From assembly GCA_030248195.1 (NCBI GenBank), contig JASAND010013541.1, positions 51,871 through 115,870 of the forward strand: a DNA stretch of 64,000 bases, written 5' to 3'. The notes under the pieces are model-generated. The model was not told the origin of the DNA. It did no database searches and was given only the letters and a program-made list of their open reading frames with translations. A program made the position numbers and the translations under genes. The stretch is from Trissonchulus latispiculum (Eukaryota > Nematoda > Enoplea > Enoplida > Ironidae). Below, in pieces: positions 1 to 15,000 of this stretch (positions are counted from its first letter, which is position 1; every line of letters starts with the position of its first letter).

Positions 1-11
1 TCAGCGTCTGC
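1..11 (-). CDS. Exon 12: DOMON continuation, cut by window edge
   Basis: Eleven bases after a good acceptor (TTTGATTTTAG) read A-D-A in phase 0, giving GQM-ADAD, the usual continuation of DOMON domains (M-x-D-x-D-V). The rest of the domain, its possible heme His, and any membrane anchor or cytochrome b561 lie outside the window. Confidence 0.7.
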
Positions 12-3000
12 CTAAAATCAAATAAAACCGCAAAGTCTATAAGATTAGTAAGCTAATATCAGATCTTCACGATACTGAGTCACCACTAGATAGCTTTTTC
101 TGTTATAAATCAGGTAGTAAAAGGCCATACCATTTGACCCGTTTTCGAGAATCCGATTCCAGTCCACCAATTTATGGGACCTTTAGCTTCAAGATTGAAT
201 TCTATTTCATCGGATCCAGGAACATAGCTCCAACCAATTCGATAATCACAAGGATAGTCTGGATCAACCGCGCTGACACATCCAGCAGGCCAGCGAAATT
301 CCCCAGAACATTCACTACCCAAAACTTCTATAAAAAGTATATATTATTTATAAAACCATTAGACAAGAAACGAGTGAGTGACTCACAAGAAATTTTCAGA
401 CAACTATAGAGCTAGGATAACTTGAATTGTTTCTTCGCTGAGATGGACAAACATTTACCAAATTAACGTGTAAGATATTTTACACAACTCCTTCCTGTTC
501 TAATTTCTACTTATTGATCTCTCAAAACAATTACATAGTTTTAATTATGAATTAATTAGGTAATTTTACCAATGCCTGCATTGATGTCATAATCAATCGC
601 TTCCGGTGGGGCTGTGGTGTTGACGATGGTCACAATAACGGGGTGCTGATCCGGTGGGGGTCCGACCGGAACAGGACCGACATTCCCTGCCACAGGTGGC
701 TGAAAGTCTGCCGTGACGACAGCTTCTCCTGCCACCTGCCCGGTCCCTCCAACCACCACAGTTTCCGGAACCTCGGCACCTGGGAAGATGGTATCTGCCG
801 AAGACTCGTCCCCTTGTTGTGTGGTTGGAGCGTCAAATTCACCCAGACGAGTGGTTCCGGATGCCACCTGGGAAGCGTTCAGTTGCGGAGCCACTGCGAG
901 AGGGTCACTGCTTTCAAAGATTTCGTAGTCTGTAGAATCATCACTGTCACCTGAAACTAGGGTTAAAGATGAGCCTAGGTTTGCTGAGCTGATGCTTTAT
1001 AGCTGTAATGTAAAAAATATTTTTAAAAGTATAAACCCTAGAAATATGGTCATGCAACTAGTATTTGAAGCCGGCCGACGACTTTTGCTCGCCGACCGGC
1101 CGGCCGGTCGGCTAACGGGCTGACCGGGATGTAGATCAACAATCAGAAATTTATAATTTAGAGCAACTAAGCTTAAAATGAACTCCAAATCTAGCTATGC
1201 TATTTTTCCATGTTATGTTATGCTATTTTTCTATGCTATGCTATTGTACAATATGAGAGATATTCATGTGCTAAACGCAAGCATAAGATTGTAGGATTAG
1301 AACCAAAATGTTACATTTCATGAATGATCAAGCTAAAATTATTGCTGCCTATTTTCATGGCTTAGTGTGACTCATAGATGTGAACTAGTTCAGAATGGCG
1401 GATCAGGGTCAGTGGGGGTTGTTCAGTGGTGTGAGTAGGTTGGTTGTGTGTTCAGCCCATTCCTGCCATTTTTGAGCCAGAGTAGTTTTCTAGTTTTGTG
1501 AGCTGTACCTAATTTGAGTAGTCTGCCGTTATTATGTGTTTATTGGAATAAATATCTGCATTTGTTATAGGCTTTATTTTATTCTGTTGAGCGGGCCCCT
1601 AATTTCTATCAGACCTGATAAAAACAGCAGACAACTTCGTTTGATTAGGACATCACACACCTTTGACAAGAAACTTGCAACCTTAGGTCTGTCATTTCGT
1701 GAATCTTAGCTGCACTGAAACCTGCTCCAGATCGGTAGACAGCTAGCCGGCCGGCCGGCGATCGTCCAGCGGGCGTCCGGCAAGTGAAACCCCAGCCGGC
1801 CTCAAACACTACATGCAACTATGTATTTGCTGATACCAATATAATAGTTCAACTACATTTATAGCCAGCCTGACAAAAAAGCTTGGTATGTTCGGTAAAA
1901 ATTAATGTTTTCAAGTGACTAATTCACTAACTAAGAATGGTTTACTCAATTGAAAGGTTGTCCCATCTTGGAACTAAATTTGACAGATCACAACTCACAA
2001 GTGCTCTTTTTTATTTTTTGTATTTAGGCGGATCTCTTCAGATTTATGTAGTCATCTACGGTTGCTTTCAAAGTATCAGATTTGCAAGAGTAACACCAAG
2101 AGTCCATAACTTTCTTCTATATATTAGTATTATCCACTATTATATCGTCTTAATAATAGTGCAATTATGCACTCTTGGTAACACCGGCCTACCAGGTGAG
2201 CAGTGGGCTTCGTCAGTACCATCGCCACAATCATCATTTCCATCACACCTCCAGTCCTCTGGAATGCATCCGCCAAGACCGCATTTGAACATCCCCTCAG
2301 GGCATTGATCCGCAGGTGGATCTGTGAAGACGGGCTGTGCCCCTTCAACTGCTTGCACAACAGCTAAAGACACAAACAGTGTAAAGTATTTTTACAATTA
2401 AATAAAACGCTGCAAAACATTATGGTTATTATGGCTTAAACCCACTCAGAGCAGCAACTACAGGGCAGCTGAAGACTCCAGAAAATGCCAACCGGCTAAG
2501 ATTGGCTTACATATAGCAGATTACAGTCAACACAAAATTCCACTAATAGAAGAATTTCAGGATTCAGGAATATAAAAAATTTAATTTATATGTGACGCTT
2601 AGAATACAAATCAATTATCATCGTAACGTTCATTTGAAGCATTACATACATCTAAAATTTTACAGAAACACAGACAAACAAGTATCTAACATTGGCAGTG
2701 GACATTTTTATTCCTGCTGGAGCAGGAATGTATAAAAAGGAAATTCGTATGTTTAGTGCATGACTGCATGGTGAGTCATTTCTCCATTCAGAAGCCTTAT
2801 CTTCAACATAGGGTTAGCTTAGGTCAGATTTTTTGCATTCGGATTATGCAAATTAGGTGTTGGAGCCTATTTAAGGGGGGGGGCTACGAATTTCACTAAA
2901 AGTTTGATGTTGGAAAAGCTAGCTAGTCTTTTGCCACATAATAGTATTAGGTTAAGTGTAAAATAGTTTAAAGTTTGAAAGAATTCCATGCAGCGTAGCG

Positions 3001-6000
3001 TCCTGTGGAGCCATCAGAAGTTGGTGTTATCGGTCCAAAGCTCGACATGACACGTACACAAACTTCGCCTCGCCCTGATCGCTATGTACAAGGCACAGTA
3101 CCCAAATTTTCAGGAATTAGTTCTGATATATAGTGTCTTGATATCGCGTAAAATAATCTCTAGATCATTGCCTACTTTTCTGTGCGATACGATCAAAATG
3201 CGAAAAATTGGGTGTTGTAGGTCTATAACGGGTGGAGGTTAACTAACTTCTAATGAGCTGTGGTTTACCAAATGAACCAAACTTTGCGGCAATTAATACT
3301 TCAAGTATCTGTCTTAACTTTGGTATAAATGACGTGAGTCAATTACTCCAAAGTACTGTGGCAGAATCGGCTGGAACTTTGCACATTACAGGCCAGTGAG
3401 TGCACCAAGATGTGCCGAAAGCTATGTCACTAAACCTCGCTCCAATGTTTATAAATGCTAGATTGATTTGTTGAAGTATGAATGGCGATCGCTCCAAAAA
3501 GCTCTAAGACAGTTGTAAGCACGTACTGAACGAAGGAAGCGTCATATCGAAAAACGGATTTCATATTCGGATTCAGCAGGTCAAATAACCCCTATAACCA
3601 CCTTTTCGGCAAAATCGGAGACAAAAAATTTTTTGACCCCATTTTTACTGCGCTTAGCTAGCTTTTCAGGCCTAAAAATAAGGGTTATTTCTTAACGAAA
3701 AGTTGGCTAGCACACTAACCAGAAAACCAAAGCCCTTGAAACTCACAGACAGTATGCCCCTATTAGAGCCTAATAACTGGTAAAAAGCTGGGGTAGGCTA
3801 GGGGCTGCCAATTTTATTAGATCGAAAACGGCGCACGGTCACCTCGCAACTTTTTGCAAAATTTCAAACTTTGAGCTGTTATAACTAAAGAATGAAGCAA
3901 CGCTCGAAAGCCGGAATACTTTTCATATTTAGCACTAGTAACAGTTAACATTCACTGAACGTGGCTGAAAGTTACAGAATCGGTCGAACCGTTAATTCAC
4001 CAGAGCTGAAAAACCCTTTTTGAAAAATCCCATTTTTCGCACCAAAATTTCGACTTTGGCGTCCTGCCAAAAACGGTGTATATGAGACATATTGTTGCCC
4101 ACCCTAAACTTTTTTACTTTGATATGTTGGCTAACATTGGACGGGAAAGTAGCTCTCTCCGACGATGTTGTGCCAACCCGTTCGAGGCCCCCCCCCCCTT
4201 AAGGGGGGCCTACTAAAGGTTTGCCCCGACTTTGTTCAATTGGCCTACTTTTTGGCGAGGACATAGAGGATGGGTGTGGTCAAAAAATATCGGGTACTGA
4301 GATCTTAGCTGCCTTTCAGCCATGTGCAGCCGTCGTGTTTATGTGCCCGACCCCACATTTTTCGCAACTAACAACATAATTAACTAAAAATTTCTACTGA
4401 CTGCTACGCCCAAGCTTCAAAGCTGCCATTCGCCAATATGATCTGGCACATATGTCCCTACCTGCAGAAAAATACTAGATGTCTGTATCTTATCTGCATC
4501 TAAGGGAATTACTCTTCAAAGTTGAAGTTTCGGCAAAAATTTAAAACATTTTGGCTAACGAAAGGAAAATTTTATTACTGGTGCGACGTGCGAGCTATAA
4601 GGCTGTAATTTGGCATAGAAGGAGGCCCTATAGGAGTACTCATTTGTGCCAAATGGCAAGAAATTCTGCCGCGTGAAAAAATTTTTATGCCAACTTTAGT
4701 CTTCAAAAATTACCAAATATGCCTTTTTTGGGCAATGGTACCCCAGAAACCGAAAAAATCAAATTTTTTAAAATTAAAATTTTTTGAGATATTTGAACTC
4801 AGAGAGGTCGAAAACGGCTAACACACCCACAAACGATTTCAGCTCGATTATTGAAGGTTTGCGACTTCTATGGCTGCAGAAGGCCTTTACACAGGATCCA
4901 ACATGCTGAAAATGGCGGTTTCGGCAATTTTTGAAGATTAAAGTTGACATAAAAAATTTTTCACGCGGCAGAATTTCTTGCCATTTGGCACAGATGAGTA
5001 CTCCTATAGGGCCTCCTTTTATGCCAAATTGCAGCCTTATAGCTCGCACCAGTAATAAAATTTTCCTTTCGTTAGCCAAAATGTTTTAAATTTTTGCCGA
5101 AACTTCAACTTTGAAGAGTAATTCCCTTAGATGCAGATAAGATACAGATGTCTAGTATTTTTCGCAGGTAGTGGCATGTGTGCCAAATCATATTGGCAAA
5201 TGGCAGCTTTGAAGCTTAGGCCTAGCAGTCAGTAGAAATTTTTAGTTAATTATGTTGGTAGTTGTGAAAAATGGGGGGTCGGGCACATAAACGCGACGGC
5301 TGCACATGGCTGGAAGGCAGCTACGATCTCAGTACCCGATATTTTTTTTGACCACATCCATGCTCTATATCTTCGCCAAAAAGTAGGCCAATCGGACAAA
5401 GTCGGGGCAAGTCGATTTTAGTAGCCCCCCCCCTTAAGCGGCAGAACTGAGAGCCTTCGTGCAGTCTTTGGCTGTCAGCAATCTAAACGATTGCAGATTT
5501 TTGACCACTAGTGTAGCTTGGGAGCTACACATGGTGCATTAGGCAATGATTTAAGGTACTAGCTTGCGCTGGACATCACAAGTTCAGGCAAATCATGGCA
5601 TGGCAAGCATAGGCCTGCACTCTCTGATGACCATAGACTTCATTGAGAATTGGGGAAAAATTAAGCAGCTGAATGAAAGTAATAGAAATTTTGTGCAGAA
5701 AAATTTTGTTTAATCTCTTTTTATTGGAAGAAAGAATGTAAGTTTGTCAGCTGTACTGTTGAACCCAATGATATTAACTGATTGTATTGTGCTATGCTGA
5801 GGAAAGTTTGGTCTGATAAGACAGCAGAACATTTAGTGAGATATTTCGAAAGATAACAGTAGTTCGATACTAAAAGAATTAAGCTGAGATTAGTTAAGTC
5901 AAGTGAAATTGTAAATCGAACCTGCAGCTTCTAACGCTTAAAGAGCCTTCCGACCAAGGCAATTTTGCAATTGAATAAAAACAGGTCTACAAAGGAATAC

Positions 6001-9000
6001 TGCCCCTTTTGGGGCCTACTTGTTGTGCTTGCATTCGCATCGTTTGCAAATTGGTAAAGCCAACTATTAACGGAAATAAAAACAACTACACAATTCTAAT
6101 TTTAATATCACAGTCACGTACTGCATTCTAATTCATCGGAGCCATCTAGACAATCGTTTTTGTTGTCGCAAACCCAGACCAGTGGAATACACCCGGAATC
6201 CTGGCAACGAAAGAAATCATCTCCACATTGTTCTTCACCATAGTCTACAATTAATAATTCAGACATTTTATAACAAAAATATAAATAAACACCAATTATA
6301 GAAATTCCAATAAAAGAATTTAACTAATAAAAATATGCCGCATAATATCATCATGGGCTACATTAATGGACTGATGCTTTTTCTTGTGTCGATGTCGCTA
6401 GGTCATCAGGAAATATGGGAATTGTCCTGTCAAAGCTTATCGGGCTAGTCTGGAAAATATCATGACTGGCCAAACAAAAACCAAGCCAAACCAGTAAAAA
6501 TCGGTTCAATATTCCAAACTGTCCAACACATGGAAAATATTAAAACCTGCAGGCACTGGAACTTCCGCCGCGGTTTTGTCGGATGTCAACGCGGTTGTCT
6601 CAAAAAGTACTCCAGCGGTACTCTCCGTGAGCTCTGGCGTCGATTCTGGCTGGGAATATTCCGTATAGTAGAAGTAGTCAGTAGTTGATTCCTGTTCCGG
6701 ACTTGGTTCTGGCTGCGGTTCGGGGCTGACCGAAGGTTCCGATACCAACTCGGTTCCTGCAGTCGGTTCCGGTTCTGTTCCTGCCGTTGGCTCCGGTTCG
6801 GGACTGGGTTCCGGCACGCTGGACGGTTCAGACCAACCAGCTTCTTCAGTTTCGCTTGTATCGATCCAGCCAAGCGTGGTGTCAGCTGTCGTGGTTGCTG
6901 TTGGCAACTCTGGCAGTTTTTGACATTTTGGATCAACATCTACAATAAGTAAAAACCGATTGCGGAAATGCGCTGAATTTGGTTTGAAATTCGACTTCAT
7001 TATCTGTAAAGTATGTAGACTAAATCAAAGTTTGATTTGACTAAGCAAAAATTTTAACTTCACTATTTTATTCTCCACAGACAATCTGAAACTATCGGTT
7101 GTTAAGTTTCACAAAGATATACAGTAAGTTCACACAAAGTTTTGGCTTACAATTGCAGATTACTGCATTAACGCGCTTCATCAGAGCTGGAAGTGGGTCA
7201 AAATATTTGGACCTCACCTGACCAAAGACCAGCGGACCCTTAACCCTACCCACTTGATCCATACACGTTACGCGTATGCACTTTGCCAACTATTGATTAA
7301 AGAAGCGCGGAGGCTAAATTTTGGTCAAGAATAAAATAGTGGAGATTTTCAGGTGTAACGATTTGAGCATGATTGGGAATGGAAATGTTGCTGTATTATG
7401 ATGGAATGACTTAACAAATAATTGAAAAAAATTAAGGCAAAATATGAAATCTTTCAGGAGTAGACGTTGGTAATTGTTTGTTATATATCCTCAAAAATTT
7501 TCAGAACGTGTTTCGTTAAATCATACAGTCGGTTTCAGCATTGCATTCCTGAATAAGTTAAAGCTGGCACATATTTTTGCACATGCCTAAAATATTTGGA
7601 GCAATATTGCCAGTGCTGGTCGCAGGATGTCAAACGGCGTTCCCATTGGTATTGCTTCGTGGAAGCTGACATAATTTTGACCAGATTTTATGGAAAAACA
7701 AAAACGGTCAATGCTACATAAAATTCGGTGAAGCCGAAATATTATAAAATTTTAATGTGAAATTCTAATTTTTTGAGTTTAGACTGGCCTACTTTGATCC
7801 ACCGTTGACCCGCTGGTTGACCCGCGTTGAAACTATGTACAACCGACCCGCGGGTAAGCGTGACCCACTTACGGCTCTGAGTTATATACACTTCATTAAC
7901 ACTACATTAACACACTAGTTTTATCAACAATCAATAATTTATTCTTTTATATTATAAAAGAAGAGTAAGCCACTAGAGGGCTTCCCTTCTTGGCATTGCG
8001 TAACGGTGCTCCGACCAGAATACTCGAATGTTCCCCCGTTCTTTGAGGGGTCGACAAGCATACCCCCTCCCTGTTTGGTGGGGGGGGGGGTAGGCAAAAG
8101 GGGCCCCCGTTTGGTGGGGGGTATGCTAAAGGAGTCCCCGTCTGGGGGGGAGCTAGGCAGAATGGGGTCCACGTTTGGGGGGGGGGTCGCAAAGTCAGGC
8201 TAAGATTGGATGAATCTGATTGGCTGTTGACGACCTCCCAAACGGGGACCTCTGTTGCCTACCCCCCACCAAACGTGGATCCATTTTCGAATAGAACAAA
8301 AACTACTGTAATCTTCTGCTCTATCGCCCCACCAAACGGGGAGGGGGTCTCTGCAATCTGATTGGCTGTTGCCCACCCCCCACCAAACGGGGACCTCTTC
8401 CCCCACCAAACGGAGGAACATTCGCGTATTGTGGTCGAAGCACCGATATGCAATGCCAAGAAGAGGAGCCCACTAGTGGCTTAGTCTTCTTCTTATATAT
8501 AGTGCAATTATGCACTCTTGGTTTTATGCTGTGTTATTGCATTACGTTATAATGTGATCTGCTATAAATACTGTCTTCATTTATGTTTAGCTTACTCGTA
8601 GGCCTCCACCCAATGGCGACCCATGTATTTGTAGCAAACTGCATGACTACTTCCAACTCTGAGCTGTCCTAAAACGAAATGGAAGGCATAGTTGTAGTGC
8701 AGCAATCATACAGTATTCATTAGTCAGATACAACGTTGTCATAATAATAATTGATAATTATTGATTAATTAACAAGATACCACGGCCACACTAAAGTTAG
8801 CTTAAGAACTCAGTTTATACCGAGGTAACGGAAAGCTGAATCGACAAACGTATTCGAGATTCGTGATCTGCGGCTCAGAAATCCTTTTTACAGAAAACAG
8901 AAAACATTTTAGCAAAGCCGAAGCCATAAATAAAATTTTTCGGTTTTCCATGTTCCCCCCTTACGAATCAAAAAATCTAATTTCGCGACATCGAAAAAGC

Positions 9001-12000
9001 TTGAGATATTTGAGCTCAGCGTGGTCGAAAGATTGTCCCCCATTAGGGCACTGTTTCGTTAGGGCACTCTGTCACTTCAGTTACTGCACTTACTCTTTGA
9101 TAACAAAGGGTTTCGTTAGGGCACTGCACATAGAGAAATTGACACTGTTTAAAAATTTGTGTAAATTGGTAGATAACATAACGTGTCATTGTGATTGTAC
9201 CCCTGTACATGTATCATCTACTTCTCCAATTAAGTTAAGTTAAGTAATTAAGTAACAATTAACTTGTTAAAAAGTATTTAGTTTGATTTCCAAATTTTCT
9301 AATTATGTTTACGAATTGTAGTTTCTCTCTATACAAGTTTGCATTTTGCATCAGCACTTGAAGATGACTTCAGCAAAACTTTAGCAATACTTAAGAAAAA
9401 AGAATTTGGATTTTTAAAAATAAGAATTTTAAGTTACTAAACAATTGAAATTACAAACTTTTAAACTGTTCATCCTACTAAAATAATATCTGCGAACTCA
9501 AATTTGTTTTTTGTACTTTTAACTATGCAGGCTAGAGCCACTATGCATGTCAAGTAACTGTCTAATTAATTGTTAAATAGACTTAACTACATTTATTCAA
9601 TATAGTCATCCAGTACGACACGAACAAATAGTATAAATATTGAAGAAACACGTAAAGGGTGCCCTAACGGAACGGTGCCCTAATGAAACAGTGCCCTAAC
9701 GAAACAGTCAAAACTGGAGAATTTGAAAAGAGTGCCCTAATGGGAAACTATGGGTCGAAAACATACCCATACCAAATTTTAGCTTAATTGGTCACTTTTT
9801 AAGAGTTTGACGGGTGTGGGGTAATCAAAGCAAAACCAGACTAGAGATGAGATCAGGGCCGAATTTTCAGGCCCGGCCCGGCCCGGCCCTGTTCACATTT
9901 TAGGTCTGCCCGGCCCGGCCCGGCCCTGTGTCAAAAATTGCAGGCCCTGGCCCGGCCCGGCCCTGAGTGCCGTTTAGGACTGCGCGGCCCGGCCCGGCCC
10001 TGAAAAGCCCTGATTTTTAAAAAAAGATCATCGATGGCGGTTTCAGACGTGTATAATCATGTGTTCTGCCTTACTATCTTATTTTCGAGACCCACAGTAC
10101 ATGTTCTTTCAAATCAGTTATGCATAACGAACATCTCAGAATCCCACCCTATACTAAGAAAATTAGTCAAGAGAATAATAAATTGGAAGACTAAACTAGC
10201 CCGAGGTCGAATTACCGAAGTGGTTTAATGTTTTAGTGAGTTTAAAATAGTTACATAGTAGGTTGAATTTTTGTTGCTCAAAAGCAGACAAACACAAACA
10301 GGCACTCATTATCATCTAAAATTTCGAAAAACCGTACGCAAACTCAAACAATATTTGGCACATGCAGTCTCATTTGGTGCAAAGAAAGCAAGGAATTTGA
10401 AGTCAGGAAGGCAAAGACAATTATTAGAATTGGAAAGTGTACATGTGCAATAGATTAATATGTAAAAAACGTCAGGGCTTGGCAGGGCCGGGCCGGGCCG
10501 GGCTTTTTCCGTTGGGAGGTGCGCGGCCCGGCCCGGCCCTTACCAATTTTTTCTCAGGCCCGGCCCGGCCCGGCCCTGACTGGGCATCAGGTCTGCGCGG
10601 CCCGGCCCGGCCCGTCGGGCCGGGCCGGGCTGGGCCGGGCCGGGCTTTCTCGGCCCTGATCTCGTCTCTAAACCAGACCCAATGTCAGAACGTAAATGAT
10701 CTGCAGAAACAAATTCAAGCAGTTTGTTTAAACATGTTTACAATTTCAGTTATTTCAGTTTCAGTTATATTTTATATTACAAGGACAAAATGAGATGACA
10801 AATGAAAAATGCAACTCATCACAGTACCTGAAGTATTCTCCAATAAATTTTGTCGTTATCAGAAACAGCTGCTGAACTATAAACGGATTTATCAAAAAAT
10901 CTGTCTCGTAAGGGTGAAACTAAAACAACATAAAAGGTTGCATTTAACAATATATTAAGAGGAAACCCAAAACAAATAAGATAAGAGTTGTAGTTTTAGT
11001 AAGTCCAACTGCAACAATTGGATGCCACAAAAATGAGAAGTGTTGCTATATTTTTGAACGTCTGGCCGGCGTCACCGGGAAGTTAAGATTTTTAGTTTTA
11101 AAGATAGAGCAGATAAGCTTCACAACGCACAAAGCAACGATGTCTGTCGTACTGGCGGATCCCAACTTTAAGAAGAACGTAATACTGGAAAAAAGAAATG
11201 TTAATTAGTACAATCCAAAGTTAATTTATCTAAAGCTTACATTTTTCACAGTTGTGTCCGAATGATCCCTGTTTACAGTAACAGACCCCTCTCGGATAAT
11301 TATCAGTATGCAGATTCCGACACACACCGTTTGGCCCGCAATCCACATCTTCCCAGCACTCATCTAAAAAGTTAAAAGTATTAAAAACAATAATCCACAA
11401 ATAAAAATAGAATTATCTGAAAATTCTAAATTAAAAAAATAAGTTGCCGGTTTCTGCATATGGAATGTTTAGTTTTTTCGAATTATTTGGAAAATGAAAG
11501 TTCCATCATCCTCAAGCTTTACCTTTATTTTGACAGAATTTTCCCGAATAAAGACGATTACACTGGCATTCTTCGTTCTGCCATTGACCGTTCCCGGAGC
11601 AATCTTCTTGGTAGTCTGAAAGTAAACTAGATTTCTTTTGTAAATCACAACAATAATATAATAACAAATAGCTATAACAAAATTTATTACTATCATGCTA
11701 ATCCATCCATTTCGAAAAAGATTACAAGTATACTTTATAGCACGGCTCTGCGTGCATTCAGAGATTTATACGCACGCCGTGCGGGAAGCTCCGAGTGTGT
11801 GGCACGAGTGCGCGAAGCGCACGAGTGCCACGCACGAGGGTTTCCCGTGCGACGCTGCATTAATCTCTGAATGCAAGCAATGTCGTGTTGTAAAGTACTT
11901 ATACAACGAAACAAGCTACAAATGAAGCTTGCCACTAAACGAATGAAACTTGATTCTCTGATGCTGCAGCTGAGAGCATAAAATCAAGCAATTTTAAAGA

Positions 12001-15000
12001 TCATCTGGCAGTTAATTGCCGAGGCTGGGAGGCCTTTTTTTGGTGTGCAGCTGAGCTGTCTAGGTTGGAGCTCAGCTGCACACACACACTGCTGCGCTAT
12101 GCATTTCTCTGCATGGCGCAGCAAATTAGTTTTGGTCCAGGCCTCCCAGCGTGCACCGTGCGAATAAGTAACTTATCCGCACGGTGCACGATACAGAAAA
12201 GCAACAAAGCTCTCTGTAGCGTGCACTCAGCTATATATACGCACGCAATTAACATAGGAAAAGAGAGAGTGAGTTGTATAATTAGTCATACATCAATGTC
12301 AGGAACAGCTTAATAGTAATTGCAGAAAATATTTATTTGCAAACAGCAAAGGTAATTTTAATTGGCTTACCTTTGACAATGGATATGTCAGCACACGATC
12401 TGAAAAGATAATTATCACCCCATTCTGAAGCCTGACGAACCAATCTTACGGCACAGTTTGGACATTCCAAATCCTCTGGGAGGGTCACCTCAAAATTTGA
12501 GGACCTAAAAAGACGGAGACAGTACAAATATATCGTACAATTAATATGCAAGAGTCCCCTCCGACCGGTGCACGAAAAATTGGGCCGATGAACAACACTA
12601 TTAGCCACTACTTTAGCAGCTTTAAAGCCTGGTTCACACTGCTGAAGTTTTAAGTTTAAGGTTTTAGTTTTAAAAAGCTGAGTGACAGTAGTCTGTCCCG
12701 ATTTTATAGCTCAAAAAATCACCGAGCATTGCACATATTCAAAGCAACAGACTATAGCTGGCAGATTTTCCATCCCCATTGAATGTTCATCAACACTTAT
12801 CGCTTAGGAAAGGGGTTGGGTGGGTATAATACATGCCCAAGGGGAATTAAAGAATTTTTGTCTCCGTTTTTGCTAAGAAGTTGCATAAACTTAAAATTCG
12901 TACTCAGCACCCCTGAAAACCTCCAGTAGCTTCTATCACCTTAATTTCTACGTTTAAATACATTTAAACTATTCCCCCCAAACAAGTTGGGGGGAAATAG
13001 TTAAAGAGTTTAAAGAGATCCAGTTCTCCCCTCCCCTTCCCAAATTCGCCTCTGGACAGCTCTGTCTTAACTCGTCATTATTATATTTATGGTTACAATC
13101 TTATTATATTTATGGTTACAATCTTCTGTTTGAGTCTCCATTATCCGAATTTTTATTATAAAATAATGCTAATTTGCTACTGTTTGATCATATCAAGTTA
13201 GATTGTAATTATATCATTGTTGCTTACGTTGCATTGTTGACGGCAGTAAAACCTGGAGTCAACTCCAGCACAGGCTGATCTGCTTCATTCAAAAGCTCTA
13301 TGCTAAAGCCACCCTAAAACAATGTTATGCATAAAGAATTACTCTGACATATACGCATACATAAATCAGTGATGTCGAAAACACAAATTTAACGTAATTG
13401 CAAATTTCATCAACGAAAACGCAAATTTGCGTTTACAAAGTTACAGTTTTCGTTAACGAATTTGCGTCATTAAGGGAGGAAAGGACTGGGAGTGGACTTT
13501 CAACATTTTAAACTGGGTGTAAACATACATATGCAGGAGAGTTTACACATTCAATGCGCATATATACCTATGTAGCATAAATTGTTAAGGACTGATACGC
13601 TTTCAGTTTCTATATTGTACAGGAATTCTCTTATTATCCGTAGCATGCTAGTAAGTACATTAGAGGCCATGCAATAGGTTTATTTCCGGAAACAAAAAAG
13701 CATTTAATTCCGATAACGTTAATGTGTTTATAAAGCAAGCAAACAAGCAATTCATGTTTTGTTCACCGTTCAAACATTGAAACAGAAGAAAAAAGTGAAT
13801 GTAACATTGAATTCTCAGACTTTTTCACAGTTATTAGCAGAGGCATATCCACAGGTGGAAAAGGGGGGGGGGGGAATCCTTCTCGATGAAGTCGTCCACA
13901 AGGGATCGCGAAATTGCTCCCGCGTGGGGTAAGAAAATTGGCTATAAGGGGTAAGAAAATTGTCGAAAAAGTAGGTTTTACAACTAAAATTTCCAAAAAT
14001 TTCCGGCTTCGCCGGAAGTTTTCACTTCACATCACTTTTATTCTAAAAAATGTCCGAAAAACAAGTTTTGGCTAACAAATCAAAGCTTCTTGTTAAAAAA
14101 TGGCAAATATCGCTTAAAAACAGCTTTCAAAGGTACCCCTCAGAAAAATAGCTCTCACAAGGGGTATCCAAATTTGCTTCCGCAAGGGTCAGTGAAATTT
14201 GACCTTCCGTTCAGGTATGGGCATGTCCACTGTGGCATTTAGTTCCGCACAGCAAACAGTTTTTCACACACGGACAACCTTTAGTTTTGCAGCCAGTCTT
14301 GCACTTGCATACGCTGGAAGACTGGCTAGTGTAAGCAGTTTCAGCACGGAATGCTGCAATCAAAGAAATCATTTTTCCAGATCCATCAGCAACGGAAGAG
14401 GGGCATGCACCAGCCCATTCTGCAACGGGGCCAGTTTCATAAAAATTGTCGAGTCCGCGAGTCGTCGAGTAGCCATTTACTCGCAGTACATAATTTCTTT
14501 GGTATTAAAAACTAAACAGCCGTCACTATAGTTTAATTTCCGGTCGGTGTAATTTGTAGGACAATGTTACAATGGACATAGTTCGACGGTCGAAATATGA
14601 CGCACTTGACTCGAAAACTAGCAGATATTTTTCAATAGTCCTCGCGTTTCAGTATTACAAGTCATCGACATTTCCAGCGTAGATCAGCTACTCGACTCGA
14701 CAACTCGACAAAGTTTTATGAAACTGCCCCCTGGTTTTTGTGAACTCTCTGCAAACTCTTTTCCCAAAGGAAAACGGTGGACTTCGGGAATCTTGCATAT
14801 GATATTCTTCTGGCAGGTATTGGATCGGTCGACTTGGGGAATCTTCATGGCTACCAGATCACCCATTGCAAAGTCTTTGTTCTTCGGTTTAGAATCATAC
14901 TTTCGGCGTTGACTATCTCGGTCACGTAGATACTGAAGGAATGGTTCGGATCGTGATTGACTTCATCGAATGACGGGGACGAACCCAGCTGGCATGTGCT

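Larger units (their letters stand above)
2364..6121 (-). other. Intron 8 of the LPMO gene
   Basis: A 3.76-kb intron between the two LDLa exons. It holds a small hairpin at about 2710-2730, a dispersed repeat (about 3830-4150) and a long foldback palindrome (about 4188-5446). I see no further exon with good splice sites, but a short one could be missed. Confidence 0.6.
6940..11240 (-). other. Intron 6 of the LPMO gene
   Basis: A 4.3-kb intron that is a transposon dump: ACCCG-rich hAT-like element (7182-7879), long-TIR element (about 7951-8499), GTTAGGGCAC element (about 9038-9744) and GGCCC hAT element (9842-10670). Nothing gene-like is seen between them. Confidence 0.6.

Noticed and set aside
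10437..10793. 118-codon frame rich in Gly/Pro/Arg
   Set aside because: It reads through the GGCCC array of the hAT-type element; repeats, not protein.
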